NCBI GenBank assembly: GCA_963699055.1
Contig: CAVOTA010000002.1
Span: 868,001 to 932,000, forward strand
DNA: 64,000 nt
Source of the DNA: Bog-756 sp963699055
Lineage (GTDB): Bacteria; Actinomycetota; Acidimicrobiia; Acidimicrobiales; RAAP-2
Direction: 5' to 3'
Made by a program: the position numbers and the translations under genes. Under the pieces are notes generated by a model, which was not told the DNA's origin, ran no database searches, and saw nothing but the letters and a program-made list of their open reading frames with translations. Shown piece by piece: positions 1-9,600 of the stretch. Position 1 is the stretch's first letter. The number at the start of each line of letters is the position of its first letter.

Positions 1-1
1 C

Positions 2-1411
2 CTGGACTCGGCGACGGGCACCGTGGTGTCGGCCAACGCCTACCTCGGCGCCTGGCCCATCGTCGAGGCCCTCACCTCCGGTGCCGACGTGGTGGTGTGT
101 CCACGGGTGACCGACGCGTCCCTGGTGGTCGGTCCGGCCGCCTGGCACCACGGCTGGACGGAGACCGACTGGGACGCCCTGGCCGGCGCCGTGGTGGCGG
201 GCCACGTCATCGAGTGCGGCCCCCAGGCCACCGGCGGCAACTACGCCTTCTTCACCGAGGTCCCCGGGCTCGAGCACCCCGGCTTCCCCCTCGCCGAGGT
301 GGCGGCCGACGGATCGTCGGTCATCACCAAGCACCCGGGGAGCGGCGGGCAGGTGTCGACCGGGACCGTCACCGCCCAGCTCCTCTACGAGATCGCCGGA
401 CACCACTACCCCAACACCGATGTCGTCGCCCGCTTCGAGACCGTCGAGGTGACCGACGAGGGTCACGACCGGGTCCGGCTCTCGGGGATCCGGGGCCTGC
501 CCGCACCCCGCGACGTCAAGGTCTGCTGCAACCTGCTCGGCGGGTGGCGCAACACGATGACCTTCGTGCTCACCGGTCTCGACATCGAGGCCAAGGCGGA
601 CCTGACCGTGCGCTCGTTGGCCGACGCCCTCGGCGGGACCGGCCAGTTCGCCGAGTTCGACGCGCGGCTGATCCGCTCGGACAAGGAGGACGCCCCCGTC
701 AACGTGGAGGCCACCGCCCAGCTCCGGATCACGGTGAAGGACGAGGACGCGGAACGGGTGGGACGCCGCTTCTCGGGGGCGGCCACCGAACTGGCCCTCG
801 CCGGGTACCCCGGCCTCCACCTGACCGCACCCCCCGGGGCGGCCACCGCCTACGGGGTCTACTGGCCCGCGCTGGTGCCCGCCGAGCTGGTGGTGCCGAC
901 GGTCGTGCTGGCCGACGGGACCCGGGTGGTGGTGCCCCACCACGGCCACCGCGCCATGCCGGGGCCGTCCGTCGTCGACTCCGGCGAGGACGCCTCGCTG
1001 TCCCCCGGCGTACCCGAGGCCCCCGACGCCGTCCCGTCGGCCCGCGCCGGCAGGCCCCCGGGGGAGCCGACCCAGCGGCTGCCCCTCGGGACCCTGATCG
1101 GGGCCCGGTCGGGCGACAAGGGCGGCAACGCCAACGTCGGCCTGTGGGCCCGGTCCGACGACGCCTGGGCATGGCTCGACGCCGAGCTGACCCTCGAGTG
1201 CTTCCGGTCACTCCTGCCCGAGGCGGACGACCTGGTGGTGCAGCGCCATGCCTTCCCCAAGCTGCGGGCCCTCAACTTCGTGGTCGTCGGACTGCTCGGC
1301 GAGGGGGTGGCGTCATCCACACGTCCGGACCCGCAGGCCAAGGGGCTCGGCGAGTACCTGCGGAGTCGCACGGTCGACATCCCGTCGCGGCTCCTCCTTC
1401 CCGCGTCGTAG
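2..1411 (+). CDS. AtuA-family (DUF1446) protein, 5' end outside window
   Basis: The reading frame is open from base 2, so the N-terminus lies upstream of the window; 469 codons are visible. The first ~290 residues resemble the AtuA/DUF1446 domain (VVCPRVTDASLVVGPAAW, then ECGPQATGGNYAFF). The last ~110 residues carry the AtuA-like C-terminal domain, recognisable from LIGARSGDKGGNANVGLWAR. AtuA proteins are linked to acyclic terpene (citronellol/geraniol) and branched acyl-CoA catabolism, but the exact reaction is not established. The acyl-CoA dehydrogenase 48 nt downstream, on the same strand, fits a catabolic acyl-CoA operon. GTG codons at 23 and 26 are internal, not the true start. Family assignment is fairly sure; substrate is unknown. 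Confidence 0.8.
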   Translation: MDSATGTVVSANAYLGAWPIVEALTSGADVVVCPRVTDASLVVGPAAWHHGWTETDWDALAGAVVAGHVIECGPQATGGNYAFFTEVPGLEHPGFPLAEVAADGSSVITKHPGSGGQVSTGTVTAQLLYEIAGHHYPNTDVVARFETVEVTDEGHDRVRLSGIRGLPAPRDVKVCCNLLGGWRNTMTFVLTGLDIEAKADLTVRSLADALGGTGQFAEFDARLIRSDKEDAPVNVEATAQLRITVKDEDAERVGRRFSGAATELALAGYPGLHLTAPPGAATAYGVYWPALVPAELVVPTVVLADGTRVVVPHHGHRAMPGPSVVDSGEDASLSPGVPEAPDAVPSARAGRPPGEPTQRLPLGTLIGARSGDKGGNANVGLWARSDDAWAWLDAELTLECFRSLLPEADDLVVQRHAFPKLRALNFVVVGLLGEGVASSTRPDPQAKGLGEYLRSRTVDIPSRLLLPAS

Positions 1412-1459
1412 TCTGGGAGCCGGGCGCGGGTGCGCCCCCGACCGCGCCAGGAGGAACCC

Positions 1460-2623
1460 ATGGACTTCACCGAATCCGACGAGCTGCAGATGCTGCGCGA
1501 CGCCGTCGGCTCCATCGCCGCCAAGTTCGGTCACGGGTACTACGTGGAGAAGGCCCACGCCGACGAGCGCACCGACGAGCTGTGGTCGGCGGTGGCCGAG
1601 CAGGGGTTCCTCGGGGTGAACGTGCCCGAGGAGTACGGGGGCGGCGGGGGCGGGATCACCGAGCTGGCCGCGGTGGCCGAGGAGCTGGCCGCCGCCGGCT
1701 GCCCGCTGCTGGTCATCGTGGTATCGCCCGCCATCTGCGCCACCATCATCGCCAAGTTCGGGACCGAGGCCCAGAAGCAGAGGTGGCTCCCGCGGTTCGC
1801 CACCGGCGAGCTGAAGATGGCCTTCGCCATCACCGAGCCCGACGCCGGCTCCAACTCCCACAACCTCGGCCTGACCGCCACCAAGGACGGCGACGTCTAC
1901 CGGCTGAACGGGCAGAAGTACTACATCTCCGGCGTGGACGAGTGCGAGGCGATCCTGGTCGTCACCAAGACCGGGGTCGACCCCGACACCGGGCGCGGCC
2001 GACTGTCGCTGTTCGTGGTCGACGTCGACACCCCCGGACTCGACGCCCAGGTGCTGCCGGTGGAGATCACCGCCCCGGAGAAGCAGTTCACCCTCTTCTT
2101 CGACAACGTCCAGGTCGACGCCGACCGGTTGATCGGCGAGGAGGGCGAGGGTCTGCGCCAGGTCTTCTACGGCCTCAACCCCGAGCGGATCCTGTCGGCG
2201 GCGACGGCCAACGGCATCGGCCGCTACGCGCTCGGCAAGGCCGCCGAGTACGCGTCCACCCGCGAGGTGTGGGGCACCCCCATCGCCCGGCACCAGGGCA
2301 TCGCCCACCCGCTGGCCAGGTGCAAGATCGAGGTCGAGCTGGCCCGCACGATGACCGACAAGGCGGCGTGGTACTGCGACCACGACGGCGACTCGCCCCT
2401 GGCCGGCGAGACGGCCAACATGGCGAAGTATGCCGCCGCCGAGGCGACGCTCGGCGCGCTCGACCAGGCCATCCAGACCCACGGCGGCAACGGGATGTCG
2501 ACCGAGTACGGGATCGCCGACCTGTGGGGCATGGCCCGTCTGCTGCGGATCGCGCCGGTCAGCCGCGAGATGATCCTCAACTACGTGGCCCAGCACTCCC
2601 TCGGCATGCCCCGCTCGTACTGA
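1460..2623 (+). CDS. acyl-CoA dehydrogenase
   Basis: A 387-residue FAD-dependent acyl-CoA dehydrogenase catalysing alpha,beta-desaturation of an acyl-CoA. It has the N-terminal helical domain (FLGVNVPEEYGGGGGG), the flavin/substrate segment MAFAITEPDAGSNSHN, and the C-terminal helical domain with IQTHGGNGMSTEYGIADLWG. The catalytic-base position cannot be fixed by eye. The ATG at 1460 is chosen because AGGAGGA sits 5 nt upstream; an in-frame start at 1430 has no such site and would add ten Arg/Pro-rich residues. It follows the AtuA gene and is probably cotranscribed. Chain-length specificity cannot be read from the sequence. Confidence 0.9.
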   Translation: MDFTESDELQMLRDAVGSIAAKFGHGYYVEKAHADERTDELWSAVAEQGFLGVNVPEEYGGGGGGITELAAVAEELAAAGCPLLVIVVSPAICATIIAKFGTEAQKQRWLPRFATGELKMAFAITEPDAGSNSHNLGLTATKDGDVYRLNGQKYYISGVDECEAILVVTKTGVDPDTGRGRLSLFVVDVDTPGLDAQVLPVEITAPEKQFTLFFDNVQVDADRLIGEEGEGLRQVFYGLNPERILSAATANGIGRYALGKAAEYASTREVWGTPIARHQGIAHPLARCKIEVELARTMTDKAAWYCDHDGDSPLAGETANMAKYAAAEATLGALDQAIQTHGGNGMSTEYGIADLWGMARLLRIAPVSREMILNYVAQHSLGMPRSY

Positions 2624-2700
2624 GCCGCACACCCCGCCCGTAGCGGCCGGCGCCCCCGCTCGTACCGAGCCGCACACCCCGCCCGTAGCGGCCGGCGCCC
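2611..2700 (+). repeat. 45-bp tandem duplication across a stop codon
   Basis: Two adjacent 45-bp units (2611-2655 and 2656-2700) agree except at 2621/2666, where T has become C. The first unit contains the last codons and TGA stop of the acyl-CoA dehydrogenase gene. The second is a non-coding copy in which TGA reads CGA. This looks like a recent replication-slippage duplication. Confidence 0.85.
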
Positions 2701-2938
2701 TACCCGTGGCGGGGCGCACGCCCCTCCGGATGGTGGTGACCGCCGCGTCCGACGACCCGTTCCGGCCGGACCCGGCGCGCCCTCGGACGCGGGCCGGTTG
2801 CAGTTCGGGTGCAACCCCGCCCGGACCGCGCCCGGCCAGGCATCTCAAGTCGGGGTCCGGTTGCGTCGATAGCTCTCGTACGTGGAAATACGCCTAGGAA
2901 CGCAGGTTCCCTCGGCCGTACTCTGCGCAACGAGGACC
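2701..2938. other. intergenic region before the pilin operon
   Basis: No gene is supported here. Just before the first ATG of the pilin operon lies a small perfect palindrome, GGAAC-gcag-GTTCC (2897-2910), followed by a TACTCT hexamer (2919-2924) and a purine-rich CGAGG (2931-2935). These could be an operator, -10 element and ribosome-binding site for the ATG at 2939. All are weak on their own. Confidence 0.35.
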
Positions 2939-5668
2939 ATGCACCCATCCACGGAAGCACAGCGCAGGCCGGCCGGGAGCCGGAAACACCGCCCGGCCCT
3001 GCCGGGAGGTACCCGCCGTGGCGCGTCGCGCCGGTGGACCGGACGCAGCCGTGGTGACGAGGCGGTGACCATGATCGAGGTCCTCGTGGCCACCATCGTC
3101 CTCCTGGTGACCATGATCCCGATGGGGATCCTCCTCACCAACGTGTCGGCCAGCGCGGCCCAGGCCCGTCAGCGTCAGGCCGCACTGCAGCTCGCCGACT
3201 CGTGGGTCGAGATCCTCTCCAACTCGCAGCCCCCCACCGGCACCGACGGGTCGGTCCTCACCAACACGCCCAAGACCCCGGTCGCCCCGGCCGGCACCCA
3301 GGCCCCGTCGAGCGAGCTCGCCGGCACCGCCTACGCCGTTACCGCCGCCTACACCGAGGACCTGGTCAACGACATCGGCCAGTCCGACCTGTGCTCGGCC
3401 GGCCAGCCGCCCAGCCCCTCCCATCCCGGCGTCATCGAACTGAAGGTCACGGTCACGTGGGACGGCGGCGGACAGTCCCTGTCCGACACCACCGACATCA
3501 ACTACCCGAAGCCCGGGCTCCAGACCGAGGGCTTCCTCGCCGTCAACCTGACCAACGACGGGGAGCAGGACGTGTACGGGAACGAGGCCTCCGACCGGCT
3601 CGAGGCCCTGCCGGTCACCATCACCCAGGTGACCGGCAGCCCGACCCTCTCCCCCAACCCGTACACGCTCTACGCCGACCAGAACGGCTGCATCTTCGCC
3701 CAGGTCCCGGTGGGCACCTACGACGTCGCCATCCAGCAACCCACGGCGGGCACGCCACCCAACTTCTCCGGCTACCCCGGTGCGCCGCCCTTCGTCGACA
3801 CCTCGGGATCGACCGACGACGAGCAGGACAACCAGGTCGTCACCGTCACCGCCGAGCAGACGGTCAACCTCGACGCCTTCGACGAGTCCATCAACTCGTC
3901 GATCTCCTACGGGGGTGCCTCGGCCGTGGACGACGGGGTGTCCTGCCCGGGTGCCGCGTCCGTCCCGTGCGTCACCACCGGTGACGGCACGACGGGGGCG
4001 ACGGCGGCCTGGGGATCCGCGTCGTCCACGTGGACCTCGACCACCCTGGGTGCCGGCACCGAGATCAACCAGGTCGACTGCACCAACACCGCGTCGGCCT
4101 ACTGCGTCGGCGTCGGCCTCGGCCCGTCCGGCGGGCTGATCGAGAGCACCTCGTCCGACTTCAACTCGCCGACGGCCGACACCGTGCCGTCGGGGGTGAC
4201 CGACCTGACCCAGGTCACCTGTCCCTCCGCCACCGGCTGCTACGCCCTCGGCCAGTCCGGCTCGGGGCCCGTCGTGCTCGCCGGCTACGTCGGGTCCGGC
4301 ACCGACCAGTGGATCGTCGTCCCCCACCCCGGCGTCACCCTGACCGGTCTCGACTCCATCGCCTGTCCGACCACCACCACCTGTGAGATCGCCTACGCCG
4401 GAATCGGCGGCGCGCCGGGTGTGCTGCGACTGGACGGGGACCCCGGCCTCCTCGCCCACAACCCGGCGTGGACACCTTCGGTGACCTCGGACACGCTGCC
4501 CGGGGCGGTCACCTCGGTCGGCACCATCACCTGCCCGACGGCGTCCACGTGCCTGGCCACCGCCACCGGGGACCATTCCAGTCCGTCCGACGCCACCGTG
4601 ATCACCGTGCCGGTGGCCGTCGCCGGTGGGAGCACCTGGACGGCCGAGTCGACGTTCCCGACCGGGGCCTCGACCGTGACCGGGATCTCGTGCACCGCCA
4701 CCACCTGTGTCGCCGTCGGGTCGGCCACCGGTGCCGCCGCCGTGTGGACGGCCGACCTCACCGCGTCCCCGCACGCCTGGTCCCAGTCCACCGGGTTCCC
4801 GAGCTCGGTCCTGGCCGCCACCTCGGTGGCGTGCGGCTACCCGGCCTCGGGCGACACCGCCGACTGCGCCGTGGCCGCCATCACCTCCAGTCCCTCCGGA
4901 GCCGGCGAACTGCTCGACGGCTCCGTCACCAACGGCAGCTGGGTGTGGAACCCGGCCACCATCCCCAACAACGAGGGGCTCCAGTACCTGCTCGGCGTCT
5001 CCTGCCAGTCCCCCGTCAGTGCGGCCGACGCCACCTGCGCGGCCGTCGGCGCCACTCCCAGCGGACCCGTGGTCCTGACCACCGCCACCGGACCGGCGGG
5101 AACCTGGACGGACCGGAGTCCCACCGGACTGTCCGGTGCGGTCGTCGCCGGGATCCCCCTCGAGATCACCCCGTCGGGCACCACCAGCTGGACCACCCAG
5201 GTGTCGTCGGGCGGGAACTCCAACGCCACCACCCTCCCGAACCCGCTCTACCCGCAGGCACCCGGCTACTCGATCGCCGCCGGCGACTGCCAGGCCGAGG
5301 CCGTCAGCTCGGCGATCGCCAACCTCAACTCCCAGCCCGGCGGGACCGCCCAGGTGACCGTGCCCCTGGGCCTGCTCCCGCTGCAGCTGGTGAACCCGTC
5401 CGGTGTTCCGGTGAGCGGCGCGACCATCACCCTCACCTCGACGGCCTGCGGCGGTGCCGACTCCTACAACCTGCCGGTGACCGACCCGACCGGTGAGACC
5501 AGCGCGTCGGTCCCCTACGGCTCCTACTCCTACACCGTGACCCAGGGAGGGACGGCCGTCGCCCACACGGCGGTGACGATCGTGGTCGGGGCCAGCACCG
5601 TGCAGGTGACCACCTCCGGCTCCACGGTGACCGACTACCTCCCCGGCCTGGCCCAGGTGCAGGCATGA
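2939..5668 (+). CDS. prepilin-like protein with predicted beta-propeller ectodomain
   Basis: Residues ~40-70 hold a type IV prepilin-type segment (DEAVTMIEVLVATIVLLV) with Glu at +5 if cleavage follows Ala. The remaining ~800 residues should be extracellular. About eight repeats of the form (V/I)xCPxxxxC-(V/A/L)-x-G, roughly between residues 320 and 710 and each with two Cys, look like propeller blades stabilised by disulfides. The C-terminus (NPSGVPVSGATITLTSTACG) resembles a carboxypeptidase-regulatory-like beta-sandwich. At 909 aa it is several times longer than a normal minor pilin. The start is uncertain: ATG 2939 gives an unusually long Arg-rich leader, and the next in-frame start (GTG 3065) removes the leader. 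Its stop overlaps the next start (ATGA). By position it is PilV-like; the propeller is inferred from repeats only. Confidence 0.65.
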   Translation: MHPSTEAQRRPAGSRKHRPALPGGTRRGASRRWTGRSRGDEAVTMIEVLVATIVLLVTMIPMGILLTNVSASAAQARQRQAALQLADSWVEILSNSQPPTGTDGSVLTNTPKTPVAPAGTQAPSSELAGTAYAVTAAYTEDLVNDIGQSDLCSAGQPPSPSHPGVIELKVTVTWDGGGQSLSDTTDINYPKPGLQTEGFLAVNLTNDGEQDVYGNEASDRLEALPVTITQVTGSPTLSPNPYTLYADQNGCIFAQVPVGTYDVAIQQPTAGTPPNFSGYPGAPPFVDTSGSTDDEQDNQVVTVTAEQTVNLDAFDESINSSISYGGASAVDDGVSCPGAASVPCVTTGDGTTGATAAWGSASSTWTSTTLGAGTEINQVDCTNTASAYCVGVGLGPSGGLIESTSSDFNSPTADTVPSGVTDLTQVTCPSATGCYALGQSGSGPVVLAGYVGSGTDQWIVVPHPGVTLTGLDSIACPTTTTCEIAYAGIGGAPGVLRLDGDPGLLAHNPAWTPSVTSDTLPGAVTSVGTITCPTASTCLATATGDHSSPSDATVITVPVAVAGGSTWTAESTFPTGASTVTGISCTATTCVAVGSATGAAAVWTADLTASPHAWSQSTGFPSSVLAATSVACGYPASGDTADCAVAAITSSPSGAGELLDGSVTNGSWVWNPATIPNNEGLQYLLGVSCQSPVSAADATCAAVGATPSGPVVLTTATGPAGTWTDRSPTGLSGAVVAGIPLEITPSGTTSWTTQVSSGGNSNATTLPNPLYPQAPGYSIAAGDCQAEAVSSAIANLNSQPGGTAQVTVPLGLLPLQLVNPSGVPVSGATITLTSTACGGADSYNLPVTDPTGETSASVPYGSYSYTVTQGGTAVAHTAVTIVVGASTVQVTTSGSTVTDYLPGLAQVQA
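2949..3022 (+). promoter_or_regulatory. possible structured RNA element near the pilin start
   Basis: Three nested pairings are visible: CCACGG/CCGTGG (2949-2954 with 3017-3022), GCAG/CTGC (2964-2967 with 2999-3002), and GGCCGGG/CCCGGCC (2971-2977 with 2992-2998) around a 14-nt loop. If translation starts after this region the element is a 5' leader structure; if it starts at 2939 it is coding. The sequence does not match the c-di-GMP (GEMM) consensus. Confidence 0.3.
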
Positions 5669-6642
5669 CCGCCCGCCGGCGCGACCTCGACCGGGACGAC
5701 TCGGGCTTCACCCTGGTCGAGCTCATGGTCACCTGCGCCGTGCTGCTCATCCTCCTCGGCATGGTCTTCGTGAGCTTCACCATGATCGAGGGCCTGAGCG
5801 CCGGCGTCAGCTCCCAGTACCAGGATGCCGAACAGACGCTGCCGGCGATGGCACCCCTCCACAACCTGCTGGCCGCCGAAGTCGAGCCGGCCCCCGTCTC
5901 CGCCGGGGTGCCGACGCCTCCCTATGCGGCGATCGGCAACTTCTCCATGACGTTCTACGCCAACGTCGGGACCGGGTACGGCAACGTCTCCTCGTGCCCC
6001 AGCGGCCAGACGTGCACCACCGGGACGACGGCCGGCCCGGCCAAGATCGTGGCCCTGGAGATCGACGCCACCGGCAACCAGGCCACGGCGTGCAGCGTGT
6101 CGGCGCCGTGCACGTTCCAGCTCCGGATGTACCTGCCCGTCACCGGGCTCAGCGCTCCCGGCGTCTCCTCCTGCCCCGGCGTCGGGACCGGCCCCACCTG
6201 CGTGTACCCGAGCGGCTACAAGCTGCTCGCCAACGTGCAGAACGTGGTCAACGACCCCTCGAGCGCGTCCGGCACACCCATCTTCTCCTACGGGCTGTTC
6301 GACACCGGCGCCACGTACCAGGACAAGAGCTTTTCGGACCAGGCCATCACCCTGACCGCCGCCGAGGTGGCCAACCAGCAGCTCACCGGGCTGACCGCCC
6401 TCGGCTACCCGGTCGACACCCAGTCACTCACCGCCTGCGCAGCGCCTGTCGAAGACTCCTATCCGACGCTGGCCGTCGCCTGCCCGGCCGACGCCATCCA
6501 GAGCGTCGACGTCGACCTGCAGGTGGCCAAGCCCGGCTCGGGGAGCCTCGGCACCCAGGAGAACTCGCTGGTGGTCTACCGCTACGCACAGAGTCCCGGC
6601 TCGTCCACCGCGCCCTACCAGTACTCGGCGGGTGTGGGATGA
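5665..6642 (+). CDS. PilW-like type IV prepilin
   Basis: A 325-residue prepilin with a textbook class III leader: a short charged N-terminus, DDSG, then FTLVELMVTCAVLLILLGMV with Glu at +5. Cleavage by a PilD-type peptidase after Gly would leave a methylatable Phe. The rest is a Ser/Thr/Gly-rich extracellular domain with several Cys. The ATG overlaps the stop of the upstream pilin gene, and its own stop overlaps the ATG of the giant gene, so all three should be translationally coupled. Such proteins are normally minor pilins that prime the pilus and sit at its tip. No pilus ATPase, platform protein or prepilin peptidase is present in the window. Confidence 0.8.
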   Translation: MTARRRDLDRDDSGFTLVELMVTCAVLLILLGMVFVSFTMIEGLSAGVSSQYQDAEQTLPAMAPLHNLLAAEVEPAPVSAGVPTPPYAAIGNFSMTFYANVGTGYGNVSSCPSGQTCTTGTTAGPAKIVALEIDATGNQATACSVSAPCTFQLRMYLPVTGLSAPGVSSCPGVGTGPTCVYPSGYKLLANVQNVVNDPSSASGTPIFSYGLFDTGATYQDKSFSDQAITLTAAEVANQQLTGLTALGYPVDTQSLTACAAPVEDSYPTLAVACPADAIQSVDVDLQVAKPGSGSLGTQENSLVVYRYAQSPGSSTAPYQYSAGVG

Positions 6643-9600
6643 CGACGACGCGCGACCTCCTGACCCGGCTGCGCCACCGTGGCGCCCACCTGGTGGACGA
6701 CCGTCGACGGGCGGCCCTGGCCGACCTCGGGCAGACGGCCATCGTGGCGGTCCTCGGCGTCACGCTGATCATCGGCATCATCGGGGCGACGCTGGTGACC
6801 ACCGTGATCCAGTCGATCCCCCTCCAGCAGGCCAACGCCGTCTCCGTCTACGCCCACCGCGCCATGCAGGCCGGGGAGAACGCCTACGTCACCGCCGTCA
6901 ACGCCAACCCGACCCTGGCCCAGTGCAACACCAGCACCAACGGGTCCGGCCTGTGCAGCGGCATCGACTACGGCAAGTGGAACCTGGTCCCCGGCTCCCA
7001 GGGGACCGACAGCTACGACGAGTACTACGCGTTCGGCAATCCGCAGCCGACCTTCGACCCGACCACCAACGCACTGACCAGCCTGACCGTGCAGGTGGTC
7101 GGTGCCGCCCACGACCCCGGGACCACGACCAACTACATCTTCGACAGCCAGAACATCCACCTGACGGCGCAGAACGGCTTCCTCACCAACGTGTGGTGGT
7201 CGAACTTCGAGTCCTACAACTCGACGGGGAACTACTCGGGCTGCAAGTACAACTGGCAGGACGGCTACAACATCGACAACGGCGACGGTGGCTGCGGGCC
7301 GGTGTACTTCGGGCCGAACGACTACCTCTTCGGCCCCGTCTACACCAACGACTCCGTGTTCGTGAGCGGTGGCAGCCCCGCCACCACCGCCAACGCGCCC
7401 TCGTTCGGTGCCGCCACCGTCTCCCCCAAGGTCCGCTCGGCCGTACTCACCGCCGACCCCAACTGCCTGTTCGTCGACGACAACAACGGGATGTCCGGCA
7501 GCGACAGCAACTGCGCGTCGGCCGACAGCGAGGTCAACCTGTACGACACGGTCAACAGCCAGTCCGGACACGCGGTCGAGTCCCCACCCCAGAGCGACGC
7601 CCAGCTCGGGATCATCGCCTCCCAGAACGGCTGCCTCTACTCCGGTCCCACCCAGATCACGCTCGGGCCCACCGCCGGGCAGATGACGGTGGTCAGCCCG
7701 GACACGCCCGAGAGCAACGTCACCGTGAACGGCCACACCGTCACCCAGGACACCAACAACATCGCCACCAACTACAACAACTGCCCGAACAACGGCACGG
7801 CGGCGCTGCCGCCCAACGGCGTGGTGTTCGTGCAGAACGCCAAGGCCGGCCAGACGGTGACCGGGGCCAACCCCTTCGACGCCTACATCAACAACTCGGT
7901 GACCAACCTCACCTCCAACCCGTCCCCGCCGGTGGCCGGCAGCGCGGTGACGCTGACCGCCACGGTGACCTCGGCCAACCAGCAGATCGCCAGCGGGGCC
8001 ACCGTCGCCTTCAGTCAGACCACCAAGGTCGGCGGCTACACGTCGACCTCGGTGATCCCCGCCTGCTCCTCGGTGTCCAACTGGTCCACGCCGGTGGCGT
8101 CGGGCAGCAACTGGCAGTCCTCGGTGACGTGCTCGACGACCGAGTCCTCCAGCGGCACCGGCGCGTTCTCCGCCTCCTACACCGGGGGCAACTACGTCTC
8201 CTCCTCGCAGGCCAACCTCGGGCAGACCAACACGCTCACGCCGTCGTACTCGTACGGGGCGAACTCCCAGACCAACGCCGGCGGCTGCACCAGCTGCTAC
8301 TACGGCGAGTCCTCGACGCCCGACGCCGAAGGCGACGCCTTCGTGAGCGGCGCCCTGTCCGGGCAGCTGACCATCGGCACCGCCAACAACGTAATCATCA
8401 CCGGCAGCCTCACCTACGCCGACTGCTCCGGCAACTGGACCACCGGCCAGAGTGGCGAGGCGGGGAGCTTCTGCCCCTACAACGTGGGCGGCACCAACGA
8501 CTCGCTCGGCCTCATCGCCAACAACTACGCCGAGGTCAACCACCCGGTGACCAACGCCGGCGGCTCCGTCCTGCCCGGGTGCGGGGCGAACGCCGGCGTC
8601 CTGTGCGATCCGGCCAACGGCGGCAGCGGCCTGACCATCGACGCCGCCATCCTCGCCCTGACCCAGTCCTTCGTCGTCAACAACTACGCCCAGGGCAGCA
8701 CCGAGGGGCAGCTGAACCTCTACGGCTCCATCCAGCAGTACGCCCGTGGCCCGGTCGGCACCTTCAGCGGCTCGTCGTCGGTGTCGGGGTACGTCAAGCA
8801 CTACACCTGGAATCCGCTGATGGGCCTGGTGTCGCCGCCGAGCTACCTGGTCCCGTCCACCGCACCGTGGGTACTCACCGCGGTCGACGCCAACGGCGGC
8901 CAGCGTTCGACGGCCATCTGCCCGCCGCTCTCCGGGATCTACCCCGGACCGGCACCGGCCACGGCCACACCCGTCAGCCAGTACTGCAGCCAGGCGACCG
9001 GCGGACTCCCTGGCTACCCGGCCATCACCGCACCGTCGGCTCCGACCAACGTCAACGCCACGGCGGCCATCGGCGGTACCGCCACCATCACCTGGACCGA
9101 CCCGCCCAACAACGGCTCGCCCATCACCAACTACGGCATCCAGTCCATCCCGGCCTGCCCGGCCTGCGTCTACTCGTCGCTCAGCGGGGCGTCGGTGGCG
9201 TCGGCCACCGTGACCGGACTCACGCCGGGCACCGCCTACATCTTCACGGTGACGGCCACCAACGCCTACGGCACCAGTGACGCCTCGAACCCGTCGCCGT
9301 CGGTGACCGCGCCCAGCGTCCCGTACGCGCCGACCCTGGTATCCGCCGTGGGCAACGTCAACGACACCGTGACCGTCTCGTGGACCGATCCGTCCTCGGT
9401 CGGCTCGCCCATCACCAGCTACACGGTCACCCCGTCGCCGGCGTGCGGCTCGTGCACCGGAACCACCATCAGCGGGGCGACGGTGACGTCGACCACCATC
9501 TCCGGCCTCACCGTCGGTGGCACGTACACCTTCACGGTGACGGCCACCAACGGGCTGGGCACCGGACCGGCATCGGCACCGTCCAACCCGGTGGTCGTGC

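Noticed and set aside
97..2643. 848-codon plus-strand frame over the first two genes
   Set aside because: Arg-rich shadow that crosses two genes with clear families.
2949..3022. c-di-GMP-I (GEMM) riboswitch before the pilin operon
   Set aside because: Position would fit, but the conserved GCAAACC and GACGCAAAGC blocks are absent and the fold is one extended stem.
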